From Paucisalibacillus globulus (lineage in GTDB: Bacteria > Bacillota > Bacilli > Bacillales > Amphibacillaceae), in NCBI RefSeq assembly GCF_900184735.1, contig NZ_LT855389.1, positions 41,663 through 105,662 of the forward strand: DNA of 64,000 bases, written 5' to 3'. Of the stretch, positions 8,738 through 17,021 are shown in pieces. The notes under the pieces were generated by a model. That model was not told the DNA's origin. It did not search any database and saw only the letters and a list, made by a program, of their open reading frames with translations. Made by a program: the position numbers and the translations under genes. The stretch's first letter is position 1. Each line of letters begins with the position of its first letter.

Positions 8738-9247
8738 GTGGTAAACATGGATAAAAAATTAGAGCAAAGTGTATTAGAGAAAAAAGCAAGGGAACTCTTA
8801 GTAGAGAGAGGTGTTACTTTAAAAGACATCGCTGAGCTTGTCTACTACTTACAATCTAAGTATCATGAAAATCTAAGTATGGATGATTGTCTGTATAATG
8901 TAGACCGTGTATTAGAGAAACGTGAAGTTCAAAACGCAATCCTTACTGGTATTCAACTAGATAAATTAGCTGAGAAGAAAATGCTAGAAGAGCCTTTACA
9001 AACTACAATTGAAATTGACGAAGGACTTTATGGTGTTGATGAGATCATTGCATTCTCTATTGTAAATGTTTATGGTTCAATTGGGTTTACCAATTATGGT
9101 TATATTGATAAACAAAAGCCTGGAATTTTACAAAGGCTAAATGATAAATCAACTGGTGAATGTCACACATTTTTAGATGATATAGTAGGTGCAATAGCTG
9201 CTGCAGCATCTAGTAGACTAGCCCACGCTGCTGAAGACGCAAAATAG
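8738..9247 (+). CDS. yutG: Phosphatidylglycerophosphatase A-like protein YutG
   Basis: 169 residues with a PgpA-like domain. The conserved acidic blocks DDCLYNVDRVLEKRE and the terminal TFLDDIVGAIAAAASSRLAHA are present. By family it would dephosphorylate phosphatidylglycerophosphate, but it lacks long membrane spans, so a soluble or peripheral enzyme is more likely. A GTG start at 8738 is favoured because AAAGGAG lies 5 nt upstream; the next ATG would be 14 nt away. Confidence 0.85.
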   Translation: MVNMDKKLEQSVLEKKARELLVERGVTLKDIAELVYYLQSKYHENLSMDDCLYNVDRVLEKREVQNAILTGIQLDKLAEKKMLEEPLQTTIEIDEGLYGVDEIIAFSIVNVYGSIGFTNYGYIDKQKPGILQRLNDKSTGECHTFLDDIVGAIAAAASSRLAHAAEDAK

Positions 9248-9279
9248 AGTAAAGGGAACTTCCCTTTACTCTATTTTTT
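9241..9279. terminator. Bidirectional terminator between yutG and yutF
   Basis: A near-perfect palindrome with AGAGTAAAGGGAA arms and A/T runs on both sides. It overlaps the yutG stop codon and separates yutG from convergent yutF. Confidence 0.9.
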
Positions 9280-10045
9280 GTATCCATTCACTTAAGTTTT
9301 GTATGAAATAGGTTGGTTTTATAGGTAATGAATCGTACTCTTCAAATCTCGTTACACCAGTAAAGACCATTAAAGTATCTATTCGCGAATTAATCCCTGC
9401 CCGAATATCAGTGTTGTAATTATCACCAACTAAGATAGTTTCATGTTGATCCGTACCAAGCACTTCTAAAGCCTCTTTTACAATAATAGCTTCTGGTTTT
9501 CCGATAAAAGTTGGACTAACCCCTGTACTAATTGATATTACCGATGTAAGTGCCCCATTTCCGGGTAAGAAACCGCGCTCAGTAGGAATTGCGATATCAC
9601 TGTTGGTAGATATGAAAGCAGCTCCATTACGAACTGCAAGACAAGCTTTGGCTAGCTTTTCATATGTTATGTCTCGATCTATGCCAATAATTACTACATC
9701 ACATATAGTTTCATCATTGGTAACCTGAATACCTTCACGCTCCATCGCATCAAATAAACCTTCTTCACCAATACAAAAACACGTAGCATCAGGATAATTC
9801 TGCTTAACATATTTAGCCGTTGCCATGCTAGTTGTAAAAACATCTTCTGGCTTTGCCTTTATGCCTAGATTTGTTAGATTTTCCGAGACTTGTTCCTGTG
9901 TTCTAGATGAGTTATTTGTTAGAAATAAATAGGAAACATCATGATCTATTAATTCTTTAATAAACAGTGGTGCTTCCTCAATTACTTTATTTCCTCGATA
10001 TACTGTGCCATCTAAATCAATTAAATAACCTTTGTATTTCTTCAA
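9266..10045 (-). CDS. yutF: HAD-superfamily phosphatase YutF (NagD-like)
   Basis: 259 residues. HAD motif I is DLDGTVYRG (about residues 11-19), motif II is in FLTNNSSRT, the lysine motif in FIGKPEAIIVKEAL and motif III in LVGDNYNTDI. The cap type and length fit the NagD/p-nitrophenylphosphatase subfamily (TIGR01457). The physiological substrate is unknown; such enzymes remove phosphate from small metabolites. It is 12 bp downstream of yutE and probably co-transcribed with it. Confidence 0.9.
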   Translation of the reverse strand: MKKYKGYLIDLDGTVYRGNKVIEEAPLFIKELIDHDVSYLFLTNNSSRTQEQVSENLTNLGIKAKPEDVFTTSMATAKYVKQNYPDATCFCIGEEGLFDAMEREGIQVTNDETICDVVIIGIDRDITYEKLAKACLAVRNGAAFISTNSDIAIPTERGFLPGNGALTSVISISTGVSPTFIGKPEAIIVKEALEVLGTDQHETILVGDNYNTDIRAGINSRIDTLMVFTGVTRFEEYDSLPIKPTYFIQNLSEWIQKIE

Positions 10046-10057
10046 AATAAGTACCCC

Positions 10058-10495
10058 TTATTCCTTAGTAAACGCATTTGCTACTCCGATTTCATTATTT
10101 AAATATTCACGAATACGAGTTGTAAATTGTTCAAGAATAGTATAGTTTTTATTCAGTACTTGTTGTACTACCTCATGATTAATATGTAAGTAATCCTTCA
10201 CCAGCATTTTACGAAGAGCAATAACCTCTTTATAAGGAACGCTTTCTGTATCAGGTATAACTCTTTCATCCTCTAATATATCGATAATGTCCTCATAACT
10301 ACCAGGATCGCGCATAATAAAACCATCAATCATCATATTTCCAACATCAATTACAGATTCAATAAGTAATTGCGATAACCGCTCTAAGGCTAGCTTATCT
10401 TTAGTTGATTCCACATTGAATGTTTTATACTCTTTTAATAATGTTTCTACAAATTGCAATGTAGCTTCGACTTTTTTTCTATCCACAAAATACAT
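10058..10495 (-). CDS. yutE: DUF86 (HepT-like) protein YutE
   Basis: 145 residues, helical, with MYFVDR at the N-terminus and the conserved block MIDGFIMRDPGSYEDIIDIL. It matches B. subtilis YutE of the DUF86 family. Some DUF86 proteins are HepT ribonuclease-like toxins paired with an MNT nucleotidyltransferase. Here the characteristic R(N)x4-6H motif is not evident and no MNT partner is adjacent, so a toxin role is not supported. It is the first gene of a probable yutE-yutF unit. Confidence 0.85.
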   Translation of the reverse strand: MYFVDRKKVEATLQFVETLLKEYKTFNVESTKDKLALERLSQLLIESVIDVGNMMIDGFIMRDPGSYEDIIDILEDERVIPDTESVPYKEVIALRKMLVKDYLHINHEVVQQVLNKNYTILEQFTTRIREYLNNEIGVANAFTKE

Positions 10496-10707
10496 AGTTA
10501 TACCCCCAATTCAGTACTAACACCATTATCATATCACAAAATGAGGACAAGAATGAATTAACTCAGGGTCAACCAACAAATGGAATAGTAATTATCTCCA
10601 GAACGGAAAAGATAAAGAGTAATTATCTTGTGCTTCTAAATTGGGGACTCGAATGCAAGCAAGTATGGACTATACACGTCAGTAGAAGATTAGAGGGAGT
10701 TGAAGTT

Positions 10708-10989
10708 ATGGCTAAGGATGACAAAAAGAAGTTCTCTGATTTTTCCAATGTACGAAATCAAAAAAATTATCTAATACCAGAAGAATTTCCTGAAGGACCA
10801 TTCGGTTCAAGTATTAATAAAAATGAACCTGTTGAAGGCAAATCAACACCGTGGGAAGATGGACAAAGAAGACAGAGTGCTTTTGTGTATCCATATAAGG
10901 AATTGCATGAAGACCTTCCGAGGCAAATAGACGGGGCACATCCTATTCATGATCATCCAGATGATGTTACTCCTGAACAAGAAGAATAG
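10708..10989 (+). CDS. Small hydrophilic protein, DUF3905-like
   Basis: 93 residues from the ATG at 10708, preceded by AGAGGGAG; the longer upstream frame lacks a ribosome site. The sequence is hydrophilic, with no membrane segment, rich in Pro, Asp, Glu and His, and ends in IHDHPDDVTPEQEE. The middle block FVYPYKELHEDLPRQIDGAH recalls the DUF3905 family of Bacillaceae, which is uncharacterised. It stands alone between yutE and yutD with its own terminator. The family call is from memory and moderately sure. Confidence 0.65.
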   Translation: MAKDDKKKFSDFSNVRNQKNYLIPEEFPEGPFGSSINKNEPVEGKSTPWEDGQRRQSAFVYPYKELHEDLPRQIDGAHPIHDHPDDVTPEQEE

Positions 10990-11008
10990 GCATTGTAATT
11001 CTAAGAAT

Positions 11009-11060
11009 TAAGGGACAAACATACACCCCAATCATTGTGATGTACGTTTGTCCCTTATTA
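11009..11060. terminator. Bidirectional terminator before yutD
   Basis: Long arms AAGGGACAAAC and GTTTGTCCCTT with an inner TACA/TGTA pairing, lying between the DUF3905-like gene and convergent yutD. Confidence 0.88.
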
Positions 11061-11062
11061 TT

Positions 11063-11335
11063 TTAATCCTTTTTTTGTAATACAAAATAGGCACAGCCGA
11101 AATTACAATATTCAAAGATATAATCATCAAGTGCACTAATTTTTGAATCCTCTGATGCCTTCGAATTATGATCATGGTAAAACCCTCTAAGCCTTAACTG
11201 TTCATATCCCCAGTCACCTACTATGAAATCATATTTCTTAAGAATATCAGAATATCGGTCCTCTAGGGCTTTTTGTTGAAAACCTTCTTTAACATTTTCG
11301 ATTAACTCGTATTTTTTCCCAAATAGTTCTATCAC
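11063..11335 (-). CDS. yutD: DUF1027 protein YutD
   Basis: 90 residues matching the N-terminal core of the YutD/DUF1027 family, with RYSDILKKYDFIVGDWGYEQLRL and a C-terminal CNFGCAYFVL. The two cysteines in CNFGC are conserved in the family. Function is unknown. B. subtilis YutD is somewhat longer at the C-terminus, but the frame here closes cleanly and is followed by a terminator. Confidence 0.82.
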   Translation of the reverse strand: MIELFGKKYELIENVKEGFQQKALEDRYSDILKKYDFIVGDWGYEQLRLRGFYHDHNSKASEDSKISALDDYIFEYCNFGCAYFVLQKKD

Positions 11336-11476
11336 AAAAACTCACCCCTCATACGTTGTCTATAGTTTACCATACTTTTGCCAATATCAGCTATTCTGAT
11401 TTTTTAACGCATGATTTCTCCCGTTTACTACAAACTAGTACTAATGTAATTGCTACTATTTAGGAGGAATAAGGTC

Positions 11477-12061
11477 ATGAATAGAATATTAAGCATATTA
11501 GTCCTTGGATTAGTGTTAACTGCATGTGCACAAACAGATAATTCATCTGGAGAACAAGAGCAAGTATTAGACGAATTAGACCCAAATCGGGAGAACAAAA
11601 TCCAAAACACATCAAATCTGGATGATAAATTAGGATATGTAAATTATACCAAAGACCAATTAGAACAAGATTCTGAAATACAACATGAAGCAACCATTGA
11701 TCGAGTCAAAATGGCGGATATGATTGCAAGGCTTATTCTAAGAAATGAAGGTTTCAATCGAGTTGCAACGTTAGTGACCGATGAAGAAGTGCTAATAGCG
11801 TATGACCGTGATGAAGGGCTCGACCAAAAGATTGCAGCGGATATAGCTAGTGATACAGCATTCTCAGTCATGCCTGGCTTTTATCATATATACGTATCGG
11901 ATAATGAAACTTTGATTCAGGATATCCAAAGTTTGCATAACTCTTCAACTCAAAATAAAGATTATGACAATACACTGGATCAGATTATTTCACAAATGAA
12001 GAAATCACCACAAGGGGTGGATCATGACAAAGAAGGTATGGAGAGGCTGGGACATAACTAA
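11477..12061 (+). CDS. yutC: Sporulation lipoprotein YutC (YhcN/YlaJ family), C-terminus supplied by a repeat
   Basis: About 194 residues from the ATG at 11477, with TAGGAGGAATAAGG just upstream. The signal peptide ends in the lipobox LTAC, so the mature protein should be a lipid-anchored lipoprotein. The body (about residues 60-165) has the YhcN/YlaJ-family pattern, including VATLVTDEEVLIAYD and SDTAFSVMPGFYHIYVSD. These proteins are expressed in sporulation and linked to germination in Bacillus. The last codons (RLGHN and the stop) lie in the left end of a GAGGCTGGGACA-type repeat, so the native C-terminus has probably been replaced. Confidence 0.85.
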   Translation: MNRILSILVLGLVLTACAQTDNSSGEQEQVLDELDPNRENKIQNTSNLDDKLGYVNYTKDQLEQDSEIQHEATIDRVKMADMIARLILRNEGFNRVATLVTDEEVLIAYDRDEGLDQKIAADIASDTAFSVMPGFYHIYVSDNETLIQDIQSLHNSSTQNKDYDNTLDQIISQMKKSPQGVDHDKEGMERLGHN

Positions 12062-12359
12062 AAGTATAAGTTGAAAACCTGTACGTAACGCCACATCAGC
12101 TCCGGAAATATACGGAGACTCCTGCGGGAGGATAGGCATCGGTGAGACCCCGGAAGAGCTTTAGCTCTGAGGAGGCTCACCAGCCGCCCGCGGAAAGCGT
12201 AGTATATTTCCGGGGCATCGGTGAGACCCCGGAAGAGCTTTAGCTCTGAGGAGGCTCACCAGCCGCCCGCGGAAAGCGTAGTATATTTCCGGAGCGGGTC
12301 TATGCGCTTTTCATGTTCGTTCGGATTTTAATCAACTAAAACTCTTTTGTCCCAGCCTC
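12043..12359. repeat. Palindromic repeat with GAGGCTGGGACA ends and internal 79-bp duplication
   Basis: A 317-bp element bounded by GAGGCTGGGACA and TGTCCCAGCCTC. The core is the same GC-rich hairpin as in the other repeats (CCGGAAATATACGGAGACTC, later CAGCCGCCCGCGGAAAGCG). A 79-bp block starting GGCATCGGTGAGACC is present twice in tandem (12135-12213 and 12214-12292). It is nearly identical to the copy at 61363-61668. It begins inside the yutC coding end and fills most of the gap before lytH. Confidence 0.88.
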
Positions 12360-12479
12360 AATCTCATTTATTTTAAGGAAACTGTCATGAGCGTTTAATT
12401 CGATGCAAAAAGATATTCATAAGCATGGCTGTGTTGGGTTTGTATTTATTTCAAATTTGCCATAAGAGAGGTGAATGAA

Positions 12480-13448
12480 TTGAATTTTAGAGGCTATTTT
12501 TCAATCCTGTTTATAGTGACCATCTTATGTTCTTATCCTTTGTCTGCAAATGCAGAAGAGAAGGAAGAAAATATATATGATAAACGTATGGCACTTTATA
12601 AAAAAACCGAAGCCATTACTGAAGTACCTTGGTATTATATTGCTGCTGTTGATCAATATGAAAGGCAAATTTATAAGGATATTGAAGAAGATCAAGTTAT
12701 CTCGATTAGAATACCTCCCGAAATTTGGTACGGGGCAGGTAATACATCAATGGATATTAATAGTATTGGGATATTTAATGGTAAAGGAAAAGATGGAAAT
12801 GGAGATCATAGAGCGGACCCTAACAATGGTGAAGATGCACTTTATACGATGGCCTCCATTATTAAGGAATATGGGCATTCTGAAGAGGACTTTAAGATAG
12901 CCCTTTGGAATTACTATAAACGAGATTTAACAGTTCAAACCATTAAAAATACCGCGTTAGTATTCAAGAAATTTAATCATATTAATTTAACTGATCGAGA
13001 CTTTCCTGTTGCCATAAATTATAACTATAGTTATCGAAACACTTGGGGAGACCGTAGAGGATTTGGCGGAAACCGAATTCATGAAGGCACTGATATCTTT
13101 GCAGGTTATGGTACACCAGTTCATTCCACCACATATGGGGTAGTTGAACTTAAGGGATGGAATTTATATGGTGGATGGCGAATTGGAATTCGTGATATCT
13201 TCAACATTTACCATTATTACGCACATTTAAGTGGTTATGAAGATAACATTAAAGTAGGACAAATTGTCAAACCAGGTGATGTTTTAGGAAGTGTTGGTTC
13301 AACTGGATATGGACCTCCAGGAACTTCTGGTAAGTTCCCACCTCACTTACATTACGGTATGTATAAGGATAATGGGTATAGTGAATGGTCATTTGACCCC
13401 TATCCGTATTTAAGAAAATGGGAAAGGATGGCTAAAAATAAAAATTAA
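12480..13448 (+). CDS. lytH: L-Ala-D-Glu peptidase LytH, M23 metallopeptidase
   Basis: 322 residues from a TTG at 12480, preceded by AGAGAGGTG; an in-frame GTG at 12471 is the alternative. A signal peptide (about residues 1-25, cut after SANA) exports it. The C-terminal M23 domain has HEGTD, YHYYAHL and PHLHYG, supplying the zinc ligands and catalytic histidine. It is orthologous to B. subtilis LytH (YunA), which trims peptide side chains during spore cortex maturation. The N-terminal half, with YGAGNTSMDINSIGIFNGKG, is the family-specific domain. A bidirectional terminator follows. Confidence 0.9.
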   Translation: MNFRGYFSILFIVTILCSYPLSANAEEKEENIYDKRMALYKKTEAITEVPWYYIAAVDQYERQIYKDIEEDQVISIRIPPEIWYGAGNTSMDINSIGIFNGKGKDGNGDHRADPNNGEDALYTMASIIKEYGHSEEDFKIALWNYYKRDLTVQTIKNTALVFKKFNHINLTDRDFPVAINYNYSYRNTWGDRRGFGGNRIHEGTDIFAGYGTPVHSTTYGVVELKGWNLYGGWRIGIRDIFNIYHYYAHLSGYEDNIKVGQIVKPGDVLGSVGSTGYGPPGTSGKFPPHLHYGMYKDNGYSEWSFDPYPYLRKWERMAKNKN

Positions 13449-13453
13449 ATAAT

Positions 13454-13486
13454 AAGACTGTCCTAGAGAGACTCTAAGACAGTCTT
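13454..13486. terminator. Bidirectional terminator between lytH and the MetS-like gene
   Basis: Arms AAGACTGTC and GACAGTCTT; serves both the plus-strand lytH and the minus-strand transporter operon. Confidence 0.8.
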
Positions 13487-13491
13487 AATGA

Positions 13492-13593
13492 TTAATTAGC
13501 TTCTTTTGCTTTTTTCACAGCCCACCAAATACTAGCTGCTAAACCTCCCCATACAATAACAATAGAAAGTATCATAAAAGAGATCCAGGCCAT
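13492..13593 (-). CDS. MetS-like small subunit of an NSS amino-acid importer
   Basis: A 33-residue protein with one transmembrane helix (about residues 5-24) and a basic tail KKAKEAN. The start follows AGGAGGCAC, which lies within the end of the transporter gene, and only 1 bp separates that gene's stop from this ATG, so translation is probably coupled. Layout and sequence (GGLAASIWWAVKKAK) match the methionine/alanine importer small subunit family, first described as MetS beside MetP in Corynebacterium. It probably assembles with the adjacent NSS transporter. Confidence 0.85.
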   Translation of the reverse strand: MAWISFMILSIVIVWGGLAASIWWAVKKAKEAN

Positions 13594-13594
13594 T

Positions 13595-15130
13595 TTATTG
13601 TGCCTCCTTTTTATATGTCTCTTCATCTTCTACTGAAGGTTTCTTCCATTTAGTAATAGCCAAGACGACACCAATTACTAATGCACCAATAGCTACTGCC
13701 CAGCCTCCCCATAGAATGAATGCATCTGGATAACCTTCGTAGTTTCCGGTTGCATTATCGAATTCCTTCATGATATTTTGTTTTAACAAACCATACATCA
13801 TGTATCCAAGGACAACTGGTGTAATTAGCGATAGACTGACTGTCCACCAAGCTCCTAACTTAATATCCGAAATTTCATTTGCATGATCTTTAAGATTTTT
13901 AACTTCTCTAAGTATCCAAGCAATTAGTACTACCTCTACTAGACCTAATAGAGCTACACCGAATTGGTTAATGAAATAATCTGCTGCATCTAGGAAATAT
14001 AATCCTCCCTGTGTAGCAAATAATAGTGAAATCAATGCTGCAACTCCACCACCAAAAAATACTGCTTTCCCACGAGAAATCTTGAATTTATCCATTAAAC
14101 CGGCAACATAGGTCTCCGTAATCGACATTAAAGAAGTCAATCCAGCTAACACTAATGATGCAAAGAATAGGAAGCCAAATAATGCATTCAACCCAGGGAA
14201 TTGATTAATAATCTCTGGGAACACAACAAACGCTAATCCAACTCCAGCATCTACTACTTCACTAACTGGCTCACCTAATTGTCCTGCCATATAACCCAAA
14301 ATACCAAATACTCCAATACCTGCTAGGATCTCAAAACTGGAGTTACCAAAACCAGTAATAAAGGCATTGTTTGTGATATCTGATTTTTTAGGAAGGTAAC
14401 TTGAATACGTTATCATAATCGCAAAAGCAATAGACAAACTAAAGAAAATTTGCCCATATGCTGCAACCCATACATCAGGATTTAATATCTTACTAAAATC
14501 TGGAGTGAAGAATGCTTCTAATCCATCCATTGCTCCAGGTAATGTAATTGCACGAATAACGATAATAAGGAAAATAACTACCAATGCTGGAATAAAAATT
14601 CGGTTCGCAATTTCAATACCCTTTTTAACACCTTTAAATAAAATACCCAGTACAATAACCCATACTAGAATTAATGGAATTAACACACCAGGTACAAAGC
14701 TCCCAACCTCACCAGGATTCTCTGCTAATTTCAGATAATCACCAAATAGGAATCCACCAGTATCTTCACCCCAGTTTAGATTGAAAGAAAATACGGAATA
14801 GGACATTGCCCAGGCAATAATAACAGAATAATAAGTTGAAATTACAAAGGCAACTAGAACAGCCCACCAACCAATAAATTCTGTTTTCTTATTCATACGC
14901 CTAAAGGTTAACGGTGCAGAACCACGATATTTATGCCCCATGGTAAATTCCAAAATTAAAATTGGAATCCCTGCAGTTAACAATGCAAATAAGTAAGGGA
15001 TTAAAAAGGCACCCCCACCATTTTCGTAGGCTACAGCTGGAAATCGCCAAATGTTACCTAGACCAACAGCTGATCCCACTGCAGCCAAAATAAAACCTGC
15101 TCTTGTTCCCCACTGAGAACGTGTTTCCAT
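13595..15130 (-). CDS. Sodium-dependent amino-acid transporter, NSS/SNF family (MetP-like)
   Basis: 511 residues with about 12 membrane segments. The N-terminal NSS signature is clear: WGTRAGFILAAVGSAVGLGN and then IWRFPAVAYENGGGAFLIPY, which in LeuT binds Na+ and the substrate. The family imports amino acids with Na+. The adjacent MetS-like small subunit points to methionine or alanine rather than a neurotransmitter-type substrate, but this is inferred. The ATG follows AGGAGGAGG. A near-perfect promoter and a leader with two hairpins lie upstream. Confidence 0.9.
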   Translation of the reverse strand: METRSQWGTRAGFILAAVGSAVGLGNIWRFPAVAYENGGGAFLIPYLFALLTAGIPILILEFTMGHKYRGSAPLTFRRMNKKTEFIGWWAVLVAFVISTYYSVIIAWAMSYSVFSFNLNWGEDTGGFLFGDYLKLAENPGEVGSFVPGVLIPLILVWVIVLGILFKGVKKGIEIANRIFIPALVVIFLIIVIRAITLPGAMDGLEAFFTPDFSKILNPDVWVAAYGQIFFSLSIAFAIMITYSSYLPKKSDITNNAFITGFGNSSFEILAGIGVFGILGYMAGQLGEPVSEVVDAGVGLAFVVFPEIINQFPGLNALFGFLFFASLVLAGLTSLMSITETYVAGLMDKFKISRGKAVFFGGGVAALISLLFATQGGLYFLDAADYFINQFGVALLGLVEVVLIAWILREVKNLKDHANEISDIKLGAWWTVSLSLITPVVLGYMMYGLLKQNIMKEFDNATGNYEGYPDAFILWGGWAVAIGALVIGVVLAITKWKKPSVEDEETYKKEAQ

Positions 15131-15154
15131 AAAATACCTCCTCCTATCATTCTT

Positions 15155-15239
15155 CTTATCCCACTATGTAGTATGGAGATAAGCCTTTTATTTCGTAATT
15201 TCAGAAGTATTCAATATTAACATAGTTTTCTGAAATTAC
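15155..15239 (-). promoter_or_regulatory. Two-hairpin 5' leader of the NSS transporter, class unknown
   Basis: In the minus-strand leader the first hairpin has a perfect 12-bp stem, GTAATTTCAGAA (15195-15206) with TTCTGAAATTAC (15228-15239), around a 21-nt loop. A second hairpin with CTTATC/GATAAG arms and an inner CCA/TGG pairing (15155-15183) sits 25 nt before the start codon. No T-run follows the first, so it is not a simple terminator. I cannot match it to a known riboswitch. Confidence 0.6.
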
Positions 15240-15252
15240 TGAACTTGTCTGT

Positions 15253-15281
15253 ATTATACCGGTACTTTTTTCTTATGTCAA
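15253..15281 (-). promoter_or_regulatory. Consensus sigma-A promoter for the NSS transporter
   Basis: On the minus strand TTGACA and TATAAT are separated by 17 bp, a perfect match to the vegetative consensus. The predicted start near 15246 leaves a leader of about 115 nt. Confidence 0.85.
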
Positions 15282-15331
15282 AGCATTTTTTAGATTCTTT
15301 TGTAAATAGAGAATCTTTGAAAAAGAAAGCG

Positions 15332-15385
15332 GGGTCTAACCTTTATTTCACAACAGTTAGAGTTGATTTGATAAAGATTAGACCC
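15332..15385 (-). terminator. Probable terminator after the NhaC-family gene
   Basis: Arms GGGTCTAACCTTTAT and ATAAAGATTAGACCC form a 15-position stem with one mismatch. On the minus strand a T-rich stretch follows after a short gap, so termination is likely but not ideal. Confidence 0.6.
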
Positions 15386-15400
15386 TGTTATAAGGTTTAA

Positions 15401-16939
15401 TTATGATTGTTTTTTATTATAGTTATGAACAACAAAAGCAGTTAAGATAACTAAAAGGAATGTTACTACTAAACCTAATAGTAAGGAATTAGTTAACCCA
15501 ACTAAGAGATAACCTATAGCCGAAGCGATAGCCACAATTATCGCGTATGGAAGTTGAGTTAATACGTGATCAATGTGATTGGCCCCCGCTCCTGTAGACG
15601 ATAGAACTGTTGTATCAGATATAGGAGAAACATGATCTCCAAACACAGCACCAGCTAATACTGCGGCAAGTGAGGGAATAATTAGGGATGGATCTGCAAT
15701 AGACATTACGTTTGCAGCAATTGGTAGCATTATCCCAAATGTTCCCCATGATGTACCTGTTGCCAACGCCATAAATCCGGAAATGACAAAGAAAATAACT
15801 GGTAATATTGCTGAACTAATATTAGCATTTTCTACCACTTGTGCTAAGTATTCACCAGTTTGTAGGGTAGATATGATAGAACCAATCATCCACGCTAATA
15901 ATAGAATATAAATGGCTGGCAGCATTGCTTTGATGCCTTCCACCAATACAAGACTCGTTTTAACATGATGGTTGTTTTGAGCAACATATAAGATTAACGC
16001 TACAATTACCGCTGCTACACCACCATAAAATAAAGAGAAATTAACATTTGTATTTTCAAAAATCGATAATAATGTTACAACATCACCACTCGCATTTGCC
16101 CCAGTTATGAGCATTAGACCAACAGTTGTAAGTAATAAAACTATAATTGGTATTACTAAGTGATATACTCTACCATTTTTACTAGGTTCAAAAGAATTTG
16201 ATAAATCGCCTGGTACCGTTTTATCCTTAGGTATTACTTCACCTGTTTCAACTGCTCTAGCTTCATGCTTTTTCATTGGTCCAATATTGATATTAAAGAA
16301 TGCAACAATAAAAACGAGTAAGATTGCAGCTAAAGCATAGAAATTGTATGGTATCATTTTCACAAAAGCTTCTAATGGTTGAAGATCAATCATCGTAACT
16401 AGTGCCCCAACTACACCGATTAAATATGCACCCCAACTGGAGACTGGAGAAATAACTGTTACCGGCGCTGAAGTCGAATCAATAAAATACGCTAACTTCG
16501 CACGAGAAGTGTTGTAACGATCTGTTATAGGTCTTGCAATTTGCCCTACAGCTAAAGCATTAAAATAATCATCAATAAAAATGACTATCCCAAAAATTGG
16601 TGCCATAAGATGGGCGCCGCGACGGGTTTTAATTTTAGAAGTCATCCAATCTCCAAATGCCTTACTCCCACCTGACGCCTGCAAAAATGCAGTCATAATT
16701 CCTAATAATAACAAAAAACCAATCAGTTGAATCTCACCCATATTAAGAGATCCATCAGAAACAAAGATCCCATAAAACACATTCCATATTTCCTTAAAGC
16801 TATCCAACATATTAAAATTGTGAATAAATAAAGCCCCAACAACAATCCCTATTCCTAAAGAAAGTAATACCTTTCTAGTTAGTAGTACGAGTACTAACAT
16901 AATAATTGCCGGGATAAGTGAAAAAATAGTTCCTTCCAT
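15401..16939 (-). CDS. NhaC-superfamily transporter under lysine riboswitch, probable lysine transporter (LysW-type)
   Basis: 512 residues, about 11-12 membrane segments, of the NhaC Na+/H+ antiporter superfamily. Family blocks include IFIDDYFNALAVGQIARPITD and FAGAVFGDHVSPISDTTVLSS-like text near 430. Its mRNA begins with a clear lysine riboswitch, so lysine is the expected ligand and the gene is repressed when lysine is plentiful. This fits the NhaC-type lysine transporters (called LysW) predicted from riboswitch regulons, making uptake more likely than Na+/H+ exchange. The direction and substrate remain inferred. Confidence 0.85.
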   Translation of the reverse strand: MEGTIFSLIPAIIMLVLVLLTRKVLLSLGIGIVVGALFIHNFNMLDSFKEIWNVFYGIFVSDGSLNMGEIQLIGFLLLLGIMTAFLQASGGSKAFGDWMTSKIKTRRGAHLMAPIFGIVIFIDDYFNALAVGQIARPITDRYNTSRAKLAYFIDSTSAPVTVISPVSSWGAYLIGVVGALVTMIDLQPLEAFVKMIPYNFYALAAILLVFIVAFFNINIGPMKKHEARAVETGEVIPKDKTVPGDLSNSFEPSKNGRVYHLVIPIIVLLLTTVGLMLITGANASGDVVTLLSIFENTNVNFSLFYGGVAAVIVALILYVAQNNHHVKTSLVLVEGIKAMLPAIYILLLAWMIGSIISTLQTGEYLAQVVENANISSAILPVIFFVISGFMALATGTSWGTFGIMLPIAANVMSIADPSLIIPSLAAVLAGAVFGDHVSPISDTTVLSSTGAGANHIDHVLTQLPYAIIVAIASAIGYLLVGLTNSLLLGLVVTFLLVILTAFVVHNYNKKQS

Positions 16940-17021
16940 TACGTTACCTCCATTGTTGTTTTAGTTTATCGCTAGACGGTCATGGAGATACGCTTTTTGA
17001 GAAAAAGAATTTTTTCCACAC

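Noticed and set aside
10058-10495. YutE as the toxin of a HepT-MNT pair
   Set aside because: No MNT antitoxin is adjacent and the catalytic pattern is not evident; the gene is conserved in a housekeeping block.
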